A DNA stretch of 64,000 nucleotides from positions 62,001-126,000 of the forward strand of contig CAZXAU010000003.1 in assembly GCA_964638675.1 (NCBI GenBank), written 5' to 3'. The notes under the pieces were generated by a model. It ran no database searches. It saw only the letters and a list, made by a program, of their open reading frames with translations, and was not told where the DNA came from. Both the position numbers and the translations under genes were made by a program. Below, piece after piece: positions 60,001 to 64,000 of the stretch; within the stretch, counting starts at the first letter, position 1, and each line of letters begins with the position of its first letter. The DNA is from SIG714 sp964638675 (GTDB lineage Bacteria > Bacillota > Clostridia > Oscillospirales > CAG-272).

Positions 60001-63000
60001 TGTTGCTGCCATTAAAAACGGATATACGCTTGCACAGGTCATACATAACTTAACCGAAGGACTTGAAACGGCAAAAGAGGATGTGCAGATCAAAAAAGCC
60101 AAAAGAGTTGCTACAATGCTTGTGGATCATATCGTTCTTGAGAATATATATAAAGATGCAGATATATCCGACAGTATCGAAAAGCTCAACGCACTGAAGA
60201 CATACTTTCATAAGATAGACCTGTCCGGAATAAAAAACGAAATGAAAGCCCACTTCGGTAATGATAGTACGGCAAATCGTATTTTCGGCAAGAGCGGAAG
60301 CGGTCTTACAGCTGATATGGTTGCACAGGAATTGAATTCACTCGGAATAAAAATCAATGCAACTACAGAAGCCGATTCATTCTTTGAGATCTATGATACT
60401 TATGTCAAGACAAGAGATTTTGTTAAGGAGCAGTCGGGCCGTTTGCTCAAGGACGGTGCTTCTGCCGAAGAACGCTCGGCTATGATAAGCAAGCTTACAA
60501 ACGAGATAGTCGGCATAATCAGAACGGATGGTAATACTTCTGTAATTGCAGGAATCATAGAGAAACAGCGAAAATACATCAAAAAGATTAAAGCTGACGC
60601 TGAGAAAGCCGTTGCAAAATACAAGGCTCAAGAAGCTGAGAGACGTGCAAAAACCGAACTCAAGGAGAAGATTCGCAAGGTCAAAAACGAGTTTGAAAAA
60701 CGTGCATCTCATCCGGTAGAGGGAAAGTATATCCCGGCAACTCTGCGTGGTCCGATTATCGAGATTATGGATATGATCAATGATGAGACCAAAGCAGGAG
60801 AACGAATAGATACCAAGTTTGCCGAATTTAAAATGCGGTATGACAAAGAAAATATTGTCTATGATGAAGAAATCTCAAAACTTATTGATTCCCTGCACAG
60901 TTTCATAGCGAATACAAGTCTTCAAAACATGACACTTCAACAGCTTGATGCCACGTATAAAACTCTCAAGGCTATTGATAAAACCATGAGAGATGCCATC
61001 AAGATGATAGGAATGGAAGAAGGCAAGACAGTATTTGAAGTCGGCGAAAATAGTATGCGTGAAGTTCGAGGGAATAAAAAAGATATAGGAATCTTTGTCG
61101 GATCACAACTAACAGGTTTAAATCTGTTTGAAGCCCTCGGCGGATTTCAAAAGAATTCGTCGATGTCAATGCTCGGAAATAGTTTGGATAAAGGACAGCT
61201 TGAATATCTCAGAATATACTCCGAGTTTTCTCAGAGTTTCGATGATTTGTTTCTTGATACCAAAACGTTGAGATCGTTGTGGAAAGAAAAAGTTGATATA
61301 GGTCTTACCGACAAGGAAGGGAAACCGGTCTACATAACAAGGGATATGATGCTGTCAGTATATATGCATTTACTCAACAAGGACAATGCACGGCATGTAT
61401 CAAGAGGTGGATTTACAATACCCGATATTGCTGAATACAACAAAGGAAATCGAGATACAGCTTTCGGCAAAAAATCTATATCATCGAGAGGATATTCATC
61501 CGAGCTTGCAAGCATAGCTGAAGAGCTTGCACAAATCAATAAACAGCTTGAAGCCGATCCGGATAATAAGGCGTTAAAAACAAAGAAAAATGAGGTAGAT
61601 TCAAAATACAAACGGTTAGAAGTCACTATGACTCAATATGCAAATTCTCTCAAGGCTTCTATCGAATCTAAACTTACAGACTATGAAAGAAAGTGGATCT
61701 CCGCTGCACAGTATTTTTTTGATACGGCATCTGCCAAAGAGATCAACAAAGTATCAAATACCCTTTACGGTTTTGATAAGGCTTCGATCAAAAAATATTT
61801 TCCGATTGTTACAGATCCGAATTTCATCAATTCAGATTTTGACGCTATTGCATACGACTATTCGATAACAAATGCCGGATTTTTGAAAGAGAGAATAAAA
61901 TCAAGCAATCCGATACTCCTTGAAGGAATGACCGATGTTATTTCGAGACATATGCAGGCGGTATCAAAATATTGCGGACTTGCTATACCGATAAGAAATG
62001 TCAACAAAGTATTCAACACAGTAATTCCCGGATATAGAGATTCGGTTAAGCAATCTATAAATCAAAAATACGGATCTACAATATTGAAGTATGTTGAAAA
62101 CGTAATGTCAGATCTTCAAAATGCAAGAAAGTCAGATCCGGGAGCATTTTTTGCGAATTTACTCGAAAAGGCACGAGGCAATATTGCCCCTGCTACACTT
62201 CTGCTGAATGTCAGAACAGCAATGGCTCAGGCTTCATCGTATATCACGGCGGCATCCGAACTCGGATACGAACCTCTTGCAAAAGCGGCATTCAAGATAC
62301 GACAGCAGGGCGGAGACAAGTTTGTTTTTGCCAAAGCAGAAAAAGAACTGATAAGAAAGTATTCTCCGCTATTGTGGTATCGGTCAATGGGATATTCCAT
62401 AACCGAAATAGGAGATCTCGTGAACGATAAGAGCCTATCACATGTCGCACAAAAGAAATTAAAAGGACTTTTCGGATGGATACAGGCGATTGATATAGCA
62501 ACGGTCGGCAGACTATGGTATGCTACTCAATATTGGGTGGATGAACATTTCAACAATCTTCAATTCGGAACGGATGAGTACTATAAGAAAGTAGCTGAAA
62601 AATTCAATGAAGTTGTTGAAAAGACTCAGCCAAACTACACGACCATGCAACGCCCTGAAGTACTTCGCAGCAAGAATGCAATTGAAAGAACGCTTACCAT
62701 GTTTATGACTCAAAGATTGCAGAATTTCAACCTTTGTTATGCAAATATCAGAAGATGGCAACGGTATTCATCCGATTATAAAAACAATCTGAACAGTGTA
62801 ACAATTGAAGATGTCAAACAGGCGAAAACAAAAGCGGTCAATTCTGTAACATCGGTTGCCATTTCCGCCGCTTCAATAGTTTTCATTAAATATCTTGCCG
62901 ACGCACTTCTGCATAATCTCAGCCCATACAAGGACGACGAAGACGAAATTACAGCTGAAAGTCTTGCATTGACTCTTTCGACAAACTTTGCAGAAAGTAT

Positions 63001-64000
63001 GGCAAGTAATGTTATCGGCGGTAGTGAATTGTTTACTTTGATAAATAAGCTTATAACCGGAGATAAATACTATGGAGTTTCACTCAGCGGCGTTGACAGC
63101 ATAAGCTCGTTATTTGAGTCGATCATCAATCTCAGAAACAAAGCATCTGCAAAAAACTTCAACGAATTGGCAAAGTCACTTTCTCAGCTGTTAGGAATTC
63201 CCCTTGCAAATGCCGAAAAGATCATCAATGCAATATGGCAGTATTCCGATGATATTTTCAATGGTTCGCTCTCAAAAGGCTTGTCAAAGACAGGCTTCGG
63301 AAGCTATATCCTTACTGATTCGCAAAACTTCAGAAAGAGCATTCAGAAGGCATTGGATTCGGACAACGTCGAATATGCTTCCTCGCTGCTTTCAATAATG
63401 TCAAATATATCTGGGATAGGGCAATTGAATGATAATACGTCAGATTCGATTGTTACTTTACAGAAAAAAGGATACAGCATAATTCCTCCGATAGTTCCGA
63501 AATCAATTACCGTTGACGGTAAGGAAATCGAGCTGAATTCAAGTCAGAAAGATATATATGCAAAAGAGTATTCGCAAATCGGTACAACACTGAATAAGAT
63601 CACTTCAAGTACCGAATACAGGACCGCAGATGCAGAAACAAAAGCGAAGGCAATCAACAAGGTTTATCAGCTCTACAAAGATATTGCAAGAGAAAAAATC
63701 ACCGGAGAGGGTGCAAGCAAAAATACACTTTTTTCAAAAGCAATTCCGACTGACAAGCTTGCTGTAATCGTCGCACAGTGTCAGAGCGTGCAAAGCGACA
63801 CCGATAAAGAGGGTAATGTTATCGCAAAATCAAGGCTGAGAAAAATCGAGCTGTATCTTGAAAAGCAAAAGCTCTCCGCAGCCCAAAAGCACATGATTCT
63901 CGGATATCTCGGATATAAAAACACTTACGGCCGGCAAAAGGTAAGAGCATATATCGAATCGTTGAGAATGACAAAAGCAGATAAAGAAGCACTATTCTCT
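57083..64000 (+). CDS. Giant polyvalent virion protein with zinc-peptidase motif, 3' end outside window
   Basis: Open without a stop from ATG 57083 to the window edge: at least 2,306 residues. AGAGATATTGAGGAAATAA precedes the ATG. Regions in order: a glycine-rich, partly hydrophobic start (about 1-260, GVGGMLPSVVANIVVPGSGL); a helical part; a zincin motif IIHELGHFAH with H511, E512 and H515 and a downstream MSEYY glutamate helix; a compact domain of about 200 residues (700-900: KWGGILKEYIEDRVQ, KGGHPRKVLSELYE, GWLHRFAYIINKN) that looks like a PBECR-type phage nuclease domain; then long helical domains and a membrane-like stretch near 1920-1945. This is the layout of phage polyvalent proteins thought to be injected with the DNA. 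Domain names except the zincin motif are inferred. Confidence 0.8.
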   Translation, partial: MSKYTLDNYSSRMQQLREERETKEALNKYRQVLETKQAEERDYNFLEKGLLNNVRPLYNVGKGAVKGVEGFVDALGIINSFTGIDAQIMKVISGVQGVVNQINGNDDEPTVYDKYKEWMKDTVQIDLTSKIFTPEADKVMLESNDLNKIKIGNKSLAEYESEIEQGVGGMLPSVVANIVVPGSGLAELGIQAGGNSAEEAYSEGASYGQGIAYGTMQGATEVATEKMFGTIGEHVYGKGILDNIFGNKATTGASRVVRGVLEEGGEELVSGVLQPVEKAIAFQKAEPLKEYGKSDFWLKDLPEQFAMGGLTAMAFEGTVGRAMGEGGINSDISSVMEANENIDKKLEKHHLTAEQRSNLEAQKASNLDKLSNQFKKLSEEKRSAAIEEHGLSEIYDNDGSIKKDFLESRMSSRYATVNTDKRTVQQDLEKISAESGEDIKLIEGDLSEQGDKNFNKLRATVNAANRLSDANISLAVVEANDSFNGAIIKDNRIYIGSDVVESGKAFETIIHELGHFAHGTQEQTLLYDLLKTDTELFDKVKTEIFSKEYGISEKDIRRIENKLRFGEKLAGYEQDIYNSYKDELTQTMSEYYLGNEQFIDRIVRSDRGLTGKIINRIETIIQILKANKVERDELRKYLYAEKLYMDALESAGLQYKKGQIIEAYKKALEDEENPGRNVRMLPEDRTGEKENSANSGEDIKYSIKHNVIDTNGNFYKNAVLLDTDIFEGHSPRKWGGILKEYIEDRVQKSTFIMPIQDENGNTQQLEFARINDKIKTKGGHPRKVLSELYETSDNLSKLSVVHIDEIIDVSEENTPYYTPKEKTEFDNKGWLNDKGWLHRFAYIINKNNNAIYKINIDIAKASDGRIILYSLNGKIKKIGNVDVGSSDYSQGPRHTSNLKNDDTTASLKSQEVSNKNYIQDTKNNTSVDKNSSDTKFSRKNSSSNSYEERRSAAEQQAMDIYSSITIGMSDDVYVAAIKNGYTLAQVIHNLTEGLETAKEDVQIKKAKRVATMLVDHIVLENIYKDADISDSIEKLNALKTYFHKIDLSGIKNEMKAHFGNDSTANRIFGKSGSGLTADMVAQELNSLGIKINATTEADSFFEIYDTYVKTRDFVKEQSGRLLKDGASAEERSAMISKLTNEIVGIIRTDGNTSVIAGIIEKQRKYIKKIKADAEKAVAKYKAQEAERRAKTELKEKIRKVKNEFEKRASHPVEGKYIPATLRGPIIEIMDMINDETKAGERIDTKFAEFKMRYDKENIVYDEEISKLIDSLHSFIANTSLQNMTLQQLDATYKTLKAIDKTMRDAIKMIGMEEGKTVFEVGENSMREVRGNKKDIGIFVGSQLTGLNLFEALGGFQKNSSMSMLGNSLDKGQLEYLRIYSEFSQSFDDLFLDTKTLRSLWKEKVDIGLTDKEGKPVYITRDMMLSVYMHLLNKDNARHVSRGGFTIPDIAEYNKGNRDTAFGKKSISSRGYSSELASIAEELAQINKQLEADPDNKALKTKKNEVDSKYKRLEVTMTQYANSLKASIESKLTDYERKWISAAQYFFDTASAKEINKVSNTLYGFDKASIKKYFPIVTDPNFINSDFDAIAYDYSITNAGFLKERIKSSNPILLEGMTDVISRHMQAVSKYCGLAIPIRNVNKVFNTVIPGYRDSVKQSINQKYGSTILKYVENVMSDLQNARKSDPGAFFANLLEKARGNIAPATLLLNVRTAMAQASSYITAASELGYEPLAKAAFKIRQQGGDKFVFAKAEKELIRKYSPLLWYRSMGYSITEIGDLVNDKSLSHVAQKKLKGLFGWIQAIDIATVGRLWYATQYWVDEHFNNLQFGTDEYYKKVAEKFNEVVEKTQPNYTTMQRPEVLRSKNAIERTLTMFMTQRLQNFNLCYANIRRWQRYSSDYKNNLNSVTIEDVKQAKTKAVNSVTSVAISAASIVFIKYLADALLHNLSPYKDDEDEITAESLALTLSTNFAESMASNVIGGSELFTLINKLITGDKYYGVSLSGVDSISSLFESIINLRNKASAKNFNELAKSLSQLLGIPLANAEKIINAIWQYSDDIFNGSLSKGLSKTGFGSYILTDSQNFRKSIQKALDSDNVEYASSLLSIMSNISGIGQLNDNTSDSIVTLQKKGYSIIPPIVPKSITVDGKEIELNSSQKDIYAKEYSQIGTTLNKITSSTEYRTADAETKAKAINKVYQLYKDIAREKITGEGASKNTLFSKAIPTDKLAVIVAQCQSVQSDTDKEGNVIAKSRLRKIELYLEKQKLSAAQKHMILGYLGYKNTYGRQKVRAYIESLRMTKADKEALFS

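Larger units (their letters stand above)
29023..64000. mobile_element. Prophage inserted in cotJC, right end outside window
   Basis: At least 35 kb with integrase, repressor and divergent promoters, early/replication genes, terminases, capsid, portal and virion proteins in the order expected of a tailed phage. No tail-tube, tape-measure or sheath gene is visible and the portal is P22-like, so a short-tailed particle is inferred. No frameshifts were noticed in the structural genes, so it may be intact. No endolysin gene with a classical amidase or lysozyme signature is in the window; lysis genes may follow. Confidence 0.95.

Overview
The window looks like a chromosome segment of a spore-forming member of the Clostridia, probably a gut commensal of the Oscillospirales/Ruminococcaceae type; I cannot name the species. 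Reasons: a cotJ spore-coat operon, canonical -35/-10 promoters with 17-bp spacers, strong AGGAGG-type ribosome sites, moderate-to-low GC content, and Firmicutes-type proteins. About 29 kb is host chromosome. The rest, about 35 kb running off the right edge, is a prophage.

Host part, left to right. (1) A nucleoside-salvage pair, deoC-deoD (minus strand). (2) A TetR-family regulator and an AMP-forming acyl-CoA synthetase, each preceded by the same palindromic operator. (3) A vanG-type cluster on the minus strand: VanR-like regulator, VanS-like kinase, D-Ala-D-Ser-type ligase and a soluble VanT-type racemase domain. No VanXY or VanY peptidase is present. (4) A minus-strand housekeeping run: PLP aminotransferase, SGNH-hydrolase lipoprotein, DNA polymerase I, MORN-repeat membrane protein, small membrane protein, serS, parB (no adjacent parA), comM/yifB and pfkA. 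(5) A DUF1292 protein followed by a probable 6S RNA, then the TrkH/TrkA potassium uptake pair. (6) argS, yebC and the spore-coat operon cotJA-cotJB-cotJC.

The cotJC gene is cut after about 65 codons, exactly where the prophage begins. The adjacent large serine recombinase reads toward this junction. The arrangement resembles the skin element in sigK and SPbeta in spsM of Bacillus, where a serine recombinase rebuilds a sporulation gene in the mother cell. It is the observation I rate most highly.

Prophage layout. Lysogeny module: serine integrase, a Upf1-like SF1 helicase, an ImmA/IrrE-type peptidase, an XRE repressor, and divergent promoters with a palindromic operator. Early module: Cro-like regulators and small Cys-rich proteins partly made by a segmental duplication, a PcfK-like/PcfJ-like pair, a DUF3102-type coiled-coil protein, a sigma-region-4/ArpU-like protein, a DUF6017-like protein and an HUH (rolling-circle) Rep. 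Late module: small and large terminase, scaffold, capsid, adaptor, P22-like portal, a long tail-hub-like protein, a papain-fold-like tail protein, three membrane proteins, a coiled-coil protein, and a giant polyvalent protein of more than 2,300 residues with a zinc-peptidase motif that continues beyond the window. No tail-tube or tape-measure gene is seen, so a short-tailed (podovirus-like) virion is inferred.

Two families of dispersed non-coding repeats lie in the host part. One, of about 140 bp, ends precisely at the start codons of both deoC and parB.
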